Assembly: GCA_947494325.1 (NCBI GenBank)
Contig: CANLUS010000001.1
Span: 682,001-746,000 of the forward strand
Direction of reading: 5' to 3'
Length of the DNA: 64,000 bases
Source: an uncultured Flavobacteriaceae bacterium
Lineage (GTDB): Bacteria > Bacteroidota > Bacteroidia > Flavobacteriales > Flavobacteriaceae
Shown: positions 8,037 to 16,962 of the stretch, piece by piece
Position numbering within the stretch: the first letter of the stretch is position 1
Layout of the letters: the number at the start of each line of letters is the position of its first letter
Notes under the pieces: model-generated
Told to the model about the DNA's origin: nothing
Databases searched by the model: none
Seen by the model: only the letters and a program-made list of their open reading frames with translations
Program-made: the position numbers and the translations under genes

Positions 8037-9258
8037 ACTTAGAGAATATATAAAAAATAATATCTTCAAAATTACTGTAATTGGAGCAATGCTGGGTCTT
8101 TTACTTCCATTTAACTATAGCAGTTTTATGGTGATCTTATTAGTGCTAGTTTGGCTGTTAAAAGATGGATTTAAGGAAAAGTATAGAAATTTAAAGCAGA
8201 ATAGAAAATTTATCTTCCTATCGGGTTTTTATTTCATTTATGTTTTGGGCCTTTTATATTCTGAAGATTTTTCTCGAGGGGTATCGATTTTAGAAAAAAA
8301 TTTATCACTATTGATTCTACCTTTTGTGTTTGCATCGAGTTCATCGTTGAATCTAGATAAAGACTATAAGCTACTTTCGATTTTTGCCTTTGTAAATCTA
8401 TTTATAGGTGCGTTGTTGGTTATTTTTGCTACAGTTCAATTTTTAAATACCGGATCAACTAGTTGGTTTTATTATGACAAGCTCACGGAAATACTAAATT
8501 TTCATCCGATATATTTAGCTATGTACGTCCTTTTTTCGATCGTCATTCTAATATATGGATATATTCACCGATATATTCAATTAAGACCGATAGTATTTAT
8601 TTCAATTATTGCTTGTAGTGTTGCATTTTTAATTCTTTTATCCTCAAAAACGGTCTTGGCAATTTCCATGATCATTTTGCTGTACTTTATATTAACAGAA
8701 ATTAAATCTCGAAAAGCGAAACTTGCAACTTTTGGTTTTTTTTTACTAATCTTTATGATCACAATATTTAGTTTCTCAACCACAAAAAATAGAATAAAAG
8801 AAATCGTAAATTCAGAGTGGGGTTTGATTTCGAAAGAACATTATGCCTATAATGAGAATTTTACGGGAATTACCTTGCGAATTATAACATGGAAAATCGC
8901 AATAAAACATTTGTGGAATGATGAAAACATAATGATTGGTGTGTCACCTGGTGATTCGCAAAATTTCCTCGACAATGTATATGCCAAATATGGCATGGAT
9001 GCTGCCGGATATACGGGATATAATTTACATAATCAATATGTTGAAATTCTTATCAAATCGGGAATTATAGGATTGCTAGTTTTTCTGAGTTGGATTTTCA
9101 TCCTCTTTAAGGAAGCGGTGAATAGAAAAAAATTATATTTCTTTTTTCTGTTGATATTTTTCACATCCGCAATTACCGAATCAAATTTGGAAGTGCATAG
9201 GGGGATTGTTTTTTTTGCATTATTTAATTCCTTATTTTTCTTCAGTGAAAGAGATTAA
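8029..9258 (+). CDS. O-antigen polymerase/ligase-like membrane protein 2 (Wzy_C type)
   Basis: The 409-residue protein has about ten to twelve hydrophobic helices. A large periplasmic loop holds GVSPGDSQNFL and then NLHNQY, the His-Asn signature of the Wzy_C/WaaL superfamily. The start is TTG at 8029 inside the stop region of the previous gene (TTGAGTAA overlap). An in-frame TAA at 8005-8007 excludes anything upstream, and the next ATG at 8089 would cut into the first membrane helix. It works with the preceding homologous protein in polymerising or ligating the polysaccharide, and its 3' end overlaps the next gene by 14 bases. Confidence 0.78.
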   Translation: MSKLREYIKNNIFKITVIGAMLGLLLPFNYSSFMVILLVLVWLLKDGFKEKYRNLKQNRKFIFLSGFYFIYVLGLLYSEDFSRGVSILEKNLSLLILPFVFASSSSLNLDKDYKLLSIFAFVNLFIGALLVIFATVQFLNTGSTSWFYYDKLTEILNFHPIYLAMYVLFSIVILIYGYIHRYIQLRPIVFISIIACSVAFLILLSSKTVLAISMIILLYFILTEIKSRKAKLATFGFFLLIFMITIFSFSTTKNRIKEIVNSEWGLISKEHYAYNENFTGITLRIITWKIAIKHLWNDENIMIGVSPGDSQNFLDNVYAKYGMDAAGYTGYNLHNQYVEILIKSGIIGLLVFLSWIFILFKEAVNRKKLYFFFLLIFFTSAITESNLEVHRGIVFFALFNSLFFFSERD

Positions 9259-10360
9259 GTTAAAGAATAAAGTAGCAGTAATTGGAACCGTTGGTATTCC
9301 CGCTAATTATGGTGGTTTCGAGACGCTAGCTGAGCAATTGGTACGAGCGTTGAATCGAGAATTTTATTTTACTGTATATTGTAGCTCCAAAGCATATGAT
9401 TCTCGCGAAGAAGAGTATTTAGGAGCAAGACTCAAATATATACCCTTAAAGGCCAATGGCATATCGAGTATCTTTTATGATATGTTTTCAATATTGAATA
9501 GCTTATTTTATGCCGATGTTATTCTGATATTAGGCGTGAGTAGTGCTTTTATGATTCCTTTTGTACGACGCTTCAGCTCTAAGAAAATCATTGTTAATGT
9601 TGATGGTCAAGAATGGAAAAGAGCAAAATGGAATTTTTTTGCAAGAAAATATCTCAAACTTCAAGAAAGAATTGCAGTTAAGTATAGCCATGTTATAATT
9701 TCAGACAATAAGGCAATTCAAGATAATATTTCCGAAAGTTATAGTAAAAGGAGCGAATTAATTGCTTACGGAGGAAATCATGCGCTTAACGTTAAAATTC
9801 TATCCAGCGAATTGAAATCTTTAGGAGTGAGTGAATCCTATTATTTTTCTGTATGTCGTATAGAACCGGAAAATAATGTTCATATTATTCTTGAAGCATT
9901 TTCTAATACAGATAAATGTATTGTAATTGTAGGGAATTGGTCATCCAGTAATTATGGCCAAAATTTAAAGAAAAAATATGAAGCTTATACTAAAATCATA
10001 TTGCTAGATGCAATTTATAACCAATTAGAACTTGATAAGTTAAGAAGTAATTGCGCAGTTTATATTCATGGTCATTCGGCCGGAGGAACAAACCCTTCAT
10101 TGGTTGAAGCCATGTACTTGCAGCTTCCTGTTTTTGCCTGGGACGTCCTCTACAATAGATATTCAACTGAAGACAATGCCTTTTACTTTAATAGTGTTGA
10201 AAGCCTTAAGAACCTAATTAAAGGAGCTCCAAGTGAAGAAGCCCTTGGTAATTGTGCTTTAAAACTTTATAAAACGGCAAAGGAAAACTATGAATGGAAT
10301 TCTATTACTGATACCTATAAGCAACTTCTTCAATTAAGGGCTCAATCTTGCAATGACTGA
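9245..10360 (+). CDS. DUF1972-type glycosyltransferase (GT4)
   Basis: The N terminus reads VAVIGTVGIPANYGGFETL, which is the diagnostic start of DUF1972 glycosyltransferases (Cps2F-type rhamnosyl- or GlcNAc-transferases). The C-terminal GT1/GT4 domain holds HGHSAGGTNPSLVEAM near residues 270-285, the donor-binding Glu region. I place the start at the GTG at 9245, because the conserved N terminus begins six residues later. An upstream in-frame TTG at 9206 would add 13 hydrophobic residues that merely mirror the overlapping upstream gene. The gene overlaps its neighbours on both sides (14 and 8 bases), so it is translationally coupled within the polysaccharide operon. Sugar specificity is not readable. 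Confidence 0.85.
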   Translation: MKEIKLKNKVAVIGTVGIPANYGGFETLAEQLVRALNREFYFTVYCSSKAYDSREEEYLGARLKYIPLKANGISSIFYDMFSILNSLFYADVILILGVSSAFMIPFVRRFSSKKIIVNVDGQEWKRAKWNFFARKYLKLQERIAVKYSHVIISDNKAIQDNISESYSKRSELIAYGGNHALNVKILSSELKSLGVSESYYFSVCRIEPENNVHIILEAFSNTDKCIVIVGNWSSSNYGQNLKKKYEAYTKIILLDAIYNQLELDKLRSNCAVYIHGHSAGGTNPSLVEAMYLQLPVFAWDVLYNRYSTEDNAFYFNSVESLKNLIKGAPSEEALGNCALKLYKTAKENYEWNSITDTYKQLLQLRAQSCND

Positions 10361-11153
10361 AAAACCAATCATATCAGGAACAATAGTTCTTTATAAAAAC
10401 AACCTTTCAATCTTGAAAAAGACGGTTAGGAGCTTTTTGGATATTGCGTTACCTAAGATTTTATATTTGGTTGATAATTCTCCGACTGATGTGTTAAAAA
10501 ATACGTTTATACACCCAGATGTGCGTTATATTTTTGTTGGGAAAAATATTGGTTTTGGAAAAGCACATAATAGTATTATAAATAAAATAGCCAATGAATC
10601 TTGGTATCATTTAGTTTTAAATCCTGACGTTATTTTTAGTAATAAAGTTGTTCCAAATTTAGTTGAAGTTCTAAAAAAGGAACCCGACGTAGCCGTCATA
10701 GCACCAAAAGTTTTGTACAATAATGGTGATCATCAATACACAAGCAGGAAATATCCTAGTATATTAGAACTTATGGGGCGAAGAATTCGTCCATTGGGAT
10801 ATATTCTAAGGGAAAGAATTATGAGCGCTGATTATAGAGATCGAGATTTAGAGGCTCCTTTTTATGTAGAATACCTGACGGGATGTTTTTTACTATTCAG
10901 AACTAAGGATTATATTGAAATTAATGGTTTTGACGAGCGCTATTTTTTATATATGGAAGATGTTGATATTTGTCGAAAATTAGATGCTGTTAATAAAAAA
11001 AAGTTATACTACCCAAACGAGTGTATTTATCATAGATTAGAAAGAGGTTCAACGAAGAAGATTAAACTCTTTTTTCATCATATTTCTTCAGTTTTTCAAT
11101 ACTTTTACAAATGGGGAGTAAAAAATAAAAAAAGCTACAAAAAGAATGATTGA
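10353..11153 (+). CDS. Glycosyltransferase family 2, rhamnosyltransferase-like
   Basis: A 266-residue GT-A protein. ISGTIVLYKN opens the nucleotide-binding fold, YLVDNSPTD follows, and LNPDVIF near residue 90 supplies the metal-binding Asp. INGFDERYFLYMEDVDICRK near 190-208 is the acceptor/catalytic segment typical of WbbL-like rhamnosyltransferases. The absence of membrane helices suggests it docks at the cytoplasmic face. Its ATG lies inside the previous gene's stop region (ATGACTGA), and its own end overlaps the next start in the same way, indicating coupled translation. Rhamnose specificity is a family-based guess. Confidence 0.85.
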   Translation: MTEKPIISGTIVLYKNNLSILKKTVRSFLDIALPKILYLVDNSPTDVLKNTFIHPDVRYIFVGKNIGFGKAHNSIINKIANESWYHLVLNPDVIFSNKVVPNLVEVLKKEPDVAVIAPKVLYNNGDHQYTSRKYPSILELMGRRIRPLGYILRERIMSADYRDRDLEAPFYVEYLTGCFLLFRTKDYIEINGFDERYFLYMEDVDICRKLDAVNKKKLYYPNECIYHRLERGSTKKIKLFFHHISSVFQYFYKWGVKNKKSYKKND

Positions 11154-12228
11154 ATTCATAAATTCGCATGCATTGCAATCTTCTAGTATTATTCTAGTAT
11201 GCACATTCTTGCTTACCTATTTTCTTATTCCGAAGATTATCAACGTTGTCAATCATAAAAGTTTGATGGATTCCCCAAATGAACGCAGCTCACATCAACA
11301 TTTAACACCCACTTTTGGTGGAGCGTCTTTTTTCGTAATTCTAATAATTACTTTATTATTAATTCAAATGTTGGATTTGAATAATTTAAGCTTGAACATT
11401 ATTGCTGGGCTTACAATATTATTGGTCACCGGATTAAAAGATGATTTAGTAGTTATTTCGCCTCAAGCAAAATTATTTGGACAATTTATTGCAGTTGGTA
11501 TTTTCTTATTTAATACTAACTTTTATGAAATTAATCTTTACGGTTTTTTAGGTATTTATGAAACGGGTCCATATGTAGGATATATATTTACCATGTTTAT
11601 TATGTTATCTATAATCAATGCTTTTAATTTAATTGATGGAATTGATGGACTTGCAGCATCAATTGGAATTATATCGTTATCTATGTATGCCGTTATTTTC
11701 TTTTTTCTAAAAGAGTTTTATTACATTTTAATTTGTGCTTCTTTAGTAGGTTCGCTACTTGCTTTTTTGAGGTTTAATTTATCGTCGCGAAAAAAGATTT
11801 TTATGGGAGATACAGGCTCTCTCATTATTGGTTTTATTGTAGCGGTAATGACCGTTAAGTTTTTAAAGGTAGAACAATCGAGTCTTCTGGAATTAAGTTT
11901 TATTCCTCAGAATTCGATTTTTGTAGCTTGTTCTATTTTAATTTTTCCGCTGTTTGATACTGTAAGAATTATTTTGGTACGAATTAGGAAAAAGAAGCAT
12001 CCTTTATTGGCGGATAAAAATCACATTCATCATGTTCTATTAGATCATGGAAATTCGCATATAAAGACGAGTATTCTAATCAGCTCTTTTAGTCTGTTAA
12101 CTTCAGTTTTATTTATCTATATAACTACTCAAATATCGAACATATGGTTGATTTTAGGACTATTTTTAGTTTCTTATTTGATTTTTGCTGCATTCTTTTT
12201 TAAGCTTTCTATCAATAGGAAAGAGTAA
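11146..12228 (+). CDS. Undecaprenyl-phosphate sugar-1-phosphate transferase (WecA/TagO-like)
   Basis: A 360-residue integral membrane protein of the MraY/WecA family. Landmarks are DSPNERSSHQHLTPTFGG (residues ~42-58), LKDDLVVI (~99-106, the Asp-Asp pair), NAFNLIDGIDGLAA (~158-171), GDTGSL (~225-230) and the cytoplasmic HIHH loop near 297. It loads a sugar-1-phosphate, usually GlcNAc-1-P, onto undecaprenyl phosphate and so starts the lipid-linked repeat unit. It is the last gene of the polysaccharide cluster and overlaps the upstream GT2 by 8 bases. The exact sugar is unknown. Confidence 0.9.
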   Translation: MIEFINSHALQSSSIILVCTFLLTYFLIPKIINVVNHKSLMDSPNERSSHQHLTPTFGGASFFVILIITLLLIQMLDLNNLSLNIIAGLTILLVTGLKDDLVVISPQAKLFGQFIAVGIFLFNTNFYEINLYGFLGIYETGPYVGYIFTMFIMLSIINAFNLIDGIDGLAASIGIISLSMYAVIFFFLKEFYYILICASLVGSLLAFLRFNLSSRKKIFMGDTGSLIIGFIVAVMTVKFLKVEQSSLLELSFIPQNSIFVACSILIFPLFDTVRIILVRIRKKKHPLLADKNHIHHVLLDHGNSHIKTSILISSFSLLTSVLFIYITTQISNIWLILGLFLVSYLIFAAFFFKLSINRKE

Positions 12229-12264
12229 ATATTAACTTATCTTTACGGTCTTATAATTTTACAA

Positions 12265-13539
12265 ATGAACATTCTAATTTTAGGCTCAGGCGGACGAGAA
12301 CATGCGTTTGCCCTAAAGCTTTCTCAAAGTAGTCAATTAAAGACCCTTTTTGTTGCACCCGGTAATGCAGGAACAGCTGAAATTGCTCAAAACATAGCGA
12401 TAGATCCAACGGATTTTCAAGCAGTAAAAAATTGTGTGCTAACCAATGAAATTGAAATGATTATTGTTGGCCCAGAAGCTCCCTTAGTTGGTGGAATTCA
12501 TGATTTCATCTTGTCTGATGCACAATTAAAACACATACCGGTTATTGGTCCCAAAAAGGATGGAGCACGTTTAGAGGGGAGTAAAGATTTTTCAAAGCAG
12601 TTTATGGAAAAACATGAAATTCCAACTGCGAGATATCAATCATTTACGAACGAAACTCTGAACGAAGGAAAACGGTTTTTAGAAACGCTAAAAGCACCTT
12701 ACGTGCTAAAAGCAGACGGGTTAGCCGCGGGCAAAGGAGTATTAATTTTAGATAGTTTACAGGAGGCTAAACAAGAATTAGAAGAAATGCTTACCAATAA
12801 AAAATTTGGTGACGCATCTTCGACAGTAGTCATAGAAGAATTTTTAGATGGAATCGAACTATCGGTTTTTGTTTTGACGGATGGCAAAAGTTACAAAATA
12901 TTACCTTCAGCAAAAGATTATAAGCGAATTGGAGAAGGTGATAAAGGTTTGAATACTGGTGGCATGGGAGCTATATCTCCAGTTCCTTTTGCAGATGATA
13001 GCTTTTTACAAAAAGTAGAAGATCGTGTGGTAAAACCAACTATCAATGGATTACAGAAAGACGGAATTGATTATAGAGGTTTTATTTTTATTGGATTAAT
13101 GAATGTTAATGGAAATCCTCTAGTAATAGAGTACAATGTCAGAATGGGTGATCCAGAAACCGAAGTTGTTATTCCTAGAATTGATTCTGATTTACTAGAA
13201 CTCTTCCGAGGAGTAGCTCAACAAAATTTACATGAAAAGTTGGTTAAAATTAATCCCGAAACGGCAACAACTGTGATGATGGTCTCAGCAGGGTATCCGG
13301 AGGCTTATCAAAAAGGGAAAGAGATTTTAGGGATAGGGCGTGTTGATAATTCTACTGTTTATCATGCAGGGACCAAAACCATAGACAACAAAATCTTAAC
13401 GAATGGAGGTCGTGTTTTAGCAATTACATCTTTAGGAAATACCATTGAAGAAGCTTTGGCAACGTCATATTCGAGTATTTCAAAAATTCATTTCGATGGT
13501 ATGAATTATAGAAAAGATATTGGTTTTGATCTAGTTTAA
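12265..13539 (+). CDS. purD: Phosphoribosylamine-glycine ligase (GAR synthetase)
   Basis: The 424-residue ATP-grasp enzyme is of normal length. The N terminus MNILILGSGGREHA is the PurD signature. VGPEAPLVGGI follows near 73-83, then LKADGLAAGKGV (~148-159), the NTGGMGAISPVP loop (~231-242) and EYNVRMGDPETEVV (~290-303), which supplies the metal-binding Glu/Asn. It catalyses the second step of purine biosynthesis: phosphoribosylamine + glycine + ATP gives glycinamide ribonucleotide. It starts 36 bases after the WecA-like gene and may be read from the same transcript, although it has no functional tie to the polysaccharide. Confidence 0.97.
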   Translation: MNILILGSGGREHAFALKLSQSSQLKTLFVAPGNAGTAEIAQNIAIDPTDFQAVKNCVLTNEIEMIIVGPEAPLVGGIHDFILSDAQLKHIPVIGPKKDGARLEGSKDFSKQFMEKHEIPTARYQSFTNETLNEGKRFLETLKAPYVLKADGLAAGKGVLILDSLQEAKQELEEMLTNKKFGDASSTVVIEEFLDGIELSVFVLTDGKSYKILPSAKDYKRIGEGDKGLNTGGMGAISPVPFADDSFLQKVEDRVVKPTINGLQKDGIDYRGFIFIGLMNVNGNPLVIEYNVRMGDPETEVVIPRIDSDLLELFRGVAQQNLHEKLVKINPETATTVMMVSAGYPEAYQKGKEILGIGRVDNSTVYHAGTKTIDNKILTNGGRVLAITSLGNTIEEALATSYSSISKIHFDGMNYRKDIGFDLV

Positions 13540-13601
13540 TTTATAGGCGTTCTTTTTAGCACCTAATTCTTTATGGATAGAGCGTAATTTGTAAAAATAC
13601 T

Positions 13602-14657
13602 ATGGCGGAAATAAAGAAAATAATTGTTGCTCCTTTGAACTGGGGATTAGGTCATGCGACAAGATGTATACCTATTATTTCTTCTTTGCTAGATAATGAA
13701 TTTACTCCTGTAATTGCTGGAGATGGCGAAGCACTTCAATTGTTACAAAAAGAATTTCCTAATCTAGCCGTTATTACCCTCCCGTCGTATAACATAAAAT
13801 ATAAAAAGAACCTCAAGCTTGGCTTATTTTTTCAGATTCCAAGGTTGAGGAAGGTTGTGCTTAAAGAAACACAAGTAATTGATAATTATATAAATAAAAA
13901 TAACGTTTACGGTATTATATCTGATAACAGATTTGGTGTAAGAAGTGAGAAAGTTCCATCTGTTTATATTACACACCAACTAAAGGTTTTATCAGGAATT
14001 ACCACCTTTTTTACAACTCAAATTCATCAAAGTATCATTCGAAAATATGACGAATGTTGGATTCCAGATGTTGAAGGAGCCTCGAGTTTATCAGGTAAAT
14101 TATCGACTGTTAAAAACATGAAGATTAAATATCTTGGAATTTTGAGTCGGTTAGAAAGAGAAAAACAATCGATTAAAAATGATGTTTTAATATTGTTGTC
14201 AGGTCCAGAACCTCAAAGAGGGATTCTAGAAAAATTGCTTTTAACAAAATTCGAAAAGTATCATGGACGTGTTGTTCTGGTAAGAGGAAAAGTTGAAAAA
14301 GCACAAACCGAATCTCGTAAAAATAATATTTTGGTCTTTAATTATGTGTTGAGAGAGCAACTTCAAGAGCTCATTAACGCGTCAGCACTCATCATATGTA
14401 GATCAGGTTATTCCTCTATTTTAGATGCAGCAAAGCTTCAGAAAAAAGTGTTTTTCATACCAACTCCACATCAGAGCGAACAAGAATACTTGGCGACATA
14501 TTTAGAGAAGCAAAAAATAGCACCGTTTGCAAAACAGCATAATTTTAAATTAGAAATGCTCAAAAATATAAACGGTTATTCGGGGTTTCAAAACACTTTA
14601 AATTCAAAAATTGAAAGTAATTTATTTGACCTTTTTCAGCGTAAAGGAAAAAGTTGA
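13602..14657 (+). CDS. MurG-like glycosyltransferase (GT28-type)
   Basis: A 351-residue GT-B protein. The N terminus holds NWGLGHATRCIPII, the glycine-rich acceptor-side loop of MurG-like enzymes. A C-terminal GT28-like domain holds LLSGPEPQRG (~195-204), RSGYSSILDAAKL (~267-279) and PTPHQSEQEYLA (~288-299), which together bind the UDP-sugar. The family is common in Bacteroidota and usually annotated only as a glycosyltransferase; it is not the true MurG. Its 3' end overlaps the convergent histidine-kinase gene by 36 bases. Substrate unknown; a link to the upstream polysaccharide locus is possible but not shown. Confidence 0.75.
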   Translation: MAEIKKIIVAPLNWGLGHATRCIPIISSLLDNEFTPVIAGDGEALQLLQKEFPNLAVITLPSYNIKYKKNLKLGLFFQIPRLRKVVLKETQVIDNYINKNNVYGIISDNRFGVRSEKVPSVYITHQLKVLSGITTFFTTQIHQSIIRKYDECWIPDVEGASSLSGKLSTVKNMKIKYLGILSRLEREKQSIKNDVLILLSGPEPQRGILEKLLLTKFEKYHGRVVLVRGKVEKAQTESRKNNILVFNYVLREQLQELINASALIICRSGYSSILDAAKLQKKVFFIPTPHQSEQEYLATYLEKQKIAPFAKQHNFKLEMLKNINGYSGFQNTLNSKIESNLFDLFQRKGKS

Positions 14658-15662
14658 TCCAACTCCATATTCACTTTCTACAAACACTTGCTGCTGATGT
14701 GCTTCAGTAATATGTTTAACAATAGATAAGCCTAAACCAGATCCTCCTTGTTCCCTAGATCTGCTTTGATCGACTCTAAAAAAGCGCTCAAATAAACGGG
14801 ATTTGTTTGCTTCATTAACACCTTCTCCATCATCACTAACTTTAATAATAAAAGAATCATTATCATAATTGTGAATACTAACTATGCTCTTACCATGAGC
14901 CTTCCCATATTTAATAGAATTCTCGATGAGATTAATAAGAACTTGTTCGATTCTATTTAAATCAGCATTCACAAGTAAAGGTGTCTCATAGGGTTTATTA
15001 AATGCTAAAATAATGTTCCTTTTTTTTGCTTTCATTTCGAGCAAATCAAAGACATTCTGGATGAGTTCTACTATATTAAAATTTTCCATGACCAGATCCA
15101 TTCCTCCAGACTCTAGTTTGGAAATCATGTCTAAATCTTTGACCACATCTATAAGGCGTTCTACACCTTTGTTAGCCCTTTCCAAATATTTATTCCTAAT
15201 TGATTTGTCGTTAATTGCTCCTTCTAACAGCGTCAATATATATCCTTGAACCGTAAACAATGGTGTTTTTAATTCGTGTGAAACGTTCCCTAAAAATTCA
15301 CGTCTATATTCTTCTCGTATCTGAAGCATTTCTATTTCTAGGCGCTTGTTTTCGGCAAACTTTTTTACTTCTTTAGAAAGCGTTTCCATATCAGAAGTTA
15401 TTGTTTTCTTATCTAAATCACTTACATCGAGCAACCGAACTTCGTTATAAATATTCTTTACTCGTTTATAGATAAATCGCTCTACTCTAAATTGAATAAT
15501 AAAAAACGCGAAGGCAAAGAAAGAAAATGTGCAGGTTAGAATAAACCAAATATTCATCTCATCAAAGAAAAAATAAGAGAGCACACTAACTAATAAACAA
15601 ACAATTAATGAGAGAAACGTAGAAGATTTAAAGGCAAATTTATATGTTCGAGTGAGTTTCAT
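14622..15662 (-). CDS. Sensor histidine kinase, PhoR-like
   Basis: A 346-residue membrane kinase. Two membrane helices lie at about 9-31 and 38-57 with almost no periplasmic loop between them, then a linker, then HisKA with FLGNVSHELKTPLF (His near residue 130). The HATPase domain shows NLIENSIKYG, DDGEGV and GGSGLGLSI. The short extracytoplasmic part, as in PhoR, suggests it senses membrane or partner-protein state rather than a periplasmic ligand. Its ATG shares one base with the stop codon of the upstream response regulator (TAATG), so the two are co-translated. It resembles flavobacterial PhoR, but a phosphate role is inferred, not proven. Confidence 0.9.
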   Translation of the reverse strand: MKLTRTYKFAFKSSTFLSLIVCLLVSVLSYFFFDEMNIWFILTCTFSFFAFAFFIIQFRVERFIYKRVKNIYNEVRLLDVSDLDKKTITSDMETLSKEVKKFAENKRLEIEMLQIREEYRREFLGNVSHELKTPLFTVQGYILTLLEGAINDKSIRNKYLERANKGVERLIDVVKDLDMISKLESGGMDLVMENFNIVELIQNVFDLLEMKAKKRNIILAFNKPYETPLLVNADLNRIEQVLINLIENSIKYGKAHGKSIVSIHNYDNDSFIIKVSDDGEGVNEANKSRLFERFFRVDQSRSREQGGSGLGLSIVKHITEAHQQQVFVESEYGVGSTFSFTLKKVK

Positions 15663-16348
15663 TAAACGTTGAGTTTGTAACCTACACCTTTCACCGTTTT
15701 AAAATATGTATCACCAATTTTTTCTCTTAATTTTCTAATGTGAACATCTATAGTCCTTCCTCCCACTACAACATCATTTCCCCAAACAGTCTCTAAAATG
15801 GTTTCACGTTTAAATACCTTACCAGGTTTTGAAGCTAATAGCGCCAATAATTCAAACTCTTTTCGGGGTAAAGAGATCTTTTCTTTGTTTTTTTGTATGA
15901 AATATTCATCTCTATTGATGGTAATGTCACCAACAGTTATAATATTTTCTATGTCGGCATTAGTCTCTTTGAGGCGCCTAAGAAGTGATTTTACCTTGCT
16001 TACCAGAACTTTTGGTTTCACGGGCTTTGTAATATAGTCATCTGCGCCGGCATCAAAGCCAGCGACTTGTGAATAATCTTCACCACGAGCTGTGAAGAAA
16101 GCAATAATTACCTCTTCAAACCCTTTAATGGCTCTGATTTTCTCACAAGCTTCAATGCCGTCCATTTCGGGCATCATAACATCTAATAATATTAAATGAG
16201 GGATTACTTTCTTAACCTTTTCAATAGCTTCAACTCCATTACTAGCCGTAAATATTTGATACCCTTCATTTTGAAGATTGTAACTTACAATTTCAAGAAT
16301 ATCTGGCTCATCATCTACCAGTAATATTTTGATATCTTTTTTCTTCAT
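15662..16348 (-). CDS. Response regulator, OmpR/PhoB family
   Basis: A 228-residue two-domain regulator. The receiver has VDDEPD (acidic pocket), LLDVMMPEMDG with the phosphoacceptor Asp near residue 54, and the Lys of ITKPVKP. The C-terminal winged helix carries SLPRKEFELLALLASKPG and the WGNDVVVGGRTIDVHIRKLR recognition region. It is the partner of the kinase gene that follows with a one-base overlap. 11-bp direct repeats of the Pho-box type lie upstream at 16421-16446, between this gene and the divergent T9SS gene. PhoB identity is suggested by domain type and these repeats only. Confidence 0.92.
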   Translation of the reverse strand: MKKKDIKILLVDDEPDILEIVSYNLQNEGYQIFTASNGVEAIEKVKKVIPHLILLDVMMPEMDGIEACEKIRAIKGFEEVIIAFFTARGEDYSQVAGFDAGADDYITKPVKPKVLVSKVKSLLRRLKETNADIENIITVGDITINRDEYFIQKNKEKISLPRKEFELLALLASKPGKVFKRETILETVWGNDVVVGGRTIDVHIRKLREKIGDTYFKTVKGVGYKLNV

Positions 16349-16420
16349 TTTTAATATTGTTAGTTCAAAAGTAATAATTAATATTAGGATGAGATAAACT
16401 TAATAATCATTTGACCTAAC

Positions 16421-16446
16421 AACATTAACTTAACATTAAATTTACA
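16421..16446. promoter_or_regulatory. Pho-box-like direct repeats between the response regulator and a T9SS gene
   Basis: TTAACA (16430-16435), five bases, then TTTACA (16441-16446) form a direct repeat with an 11-bp period. A further AACATTAA copy at 16421-16428 repeats at 16432-16439. The pattern TT(A/T)ACA-N5-TT(A/T)ACA is the known PhoP/PhoB-type box. It lies 72 bases upstream of the PhoB-like gene (- strand) and 124 bases upstream of the 16571 gene. Binding is inferred. Confidence 0.45.
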
Positions 16447-16570
16447 GATTGAAATTATGCTCCAAATTTCACTTACAGAATGTTAAAAAGCGTTAATAAA
16501 CTTACTTTTCGTATTTTTTATCTTAATTTTAGTTCCCTACAAGGCGTGTCTAAATAATTCCTAAACGGAT

Positions 16571-16924
16571 ATGAAAAAAAGTTACTTGATACTGACATTT
16601 TTCTTTTTTATATCCTTTTCCTATGCTCAAGAAATTACTTCTACAGATGCTGAGCAAGTAGATAAAATTTCTAGAATTAGTAAAGGCAAAGAAATCAAAG
16701 GTTTAGCGATTTATCCGAATCCGGTTTCTAATGGTATGTTGAGAATTACAACTTTCGAAAATGCTAAGAAAACAGTGCAAATATTTGATGTACTTGGGAA
16801 ACAAGTTTTATCAAAAATTATCCATTCTCAGGCCTTAAACATTTCTATGTTGAACTCAGGTATCTATATCATAAAAGTCTTTGAAAAAGGGAAAGTAGCT
16901 ACTCGAAAATTAGTGGTAAAATAA
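16571..16924 (+). CDS. Very small exported protein with a T9SS type A sorting domain
   Basis: A 117-residue protein. A signal peptide (residues 1-19, ending SYA-Q) is followed by a linker of about 30 residues. After that almost the whole mature protein is a T9SS C-terminal domain: AIYPNPVSNGMLRI (~46-59), QIFDVLGKQVL, LNSGIYIIKV and a terminal KLVVK. Normally this domain directs a larger passenger through the type IX machinery; here there is almost no passenger. It could be a remnant of a longer gene, a surface-anchored tag protein, or a small secreted factor. It precedes the large T9SS nuclease by 74 bases and faces the PhoB-like regulator. Confidence 0.85.
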   Translation: MKKSYLILTFFFFISFSYAQEITSTDAEQVDKISRISKGKEIKGLAIYPNPVSNGMLRITTFENAKKTVQIFDVLGKQVLSKIIHSQALNISMLNSGIYIIKVFEKGKVATRKLVVK

Positions 16925-16962
16925 ACCTTCTATTTAATATTTCTTAACGGTATGTTGATAAG

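Noticed and set aside
9206-9244. TTG start for the DUF1972 glycosyltransferase.
   Set aside because: The extension is hydrophobic, mirrors the overlapping upstream gene, and the conserved N terminus begins just after the GTG at 9245.
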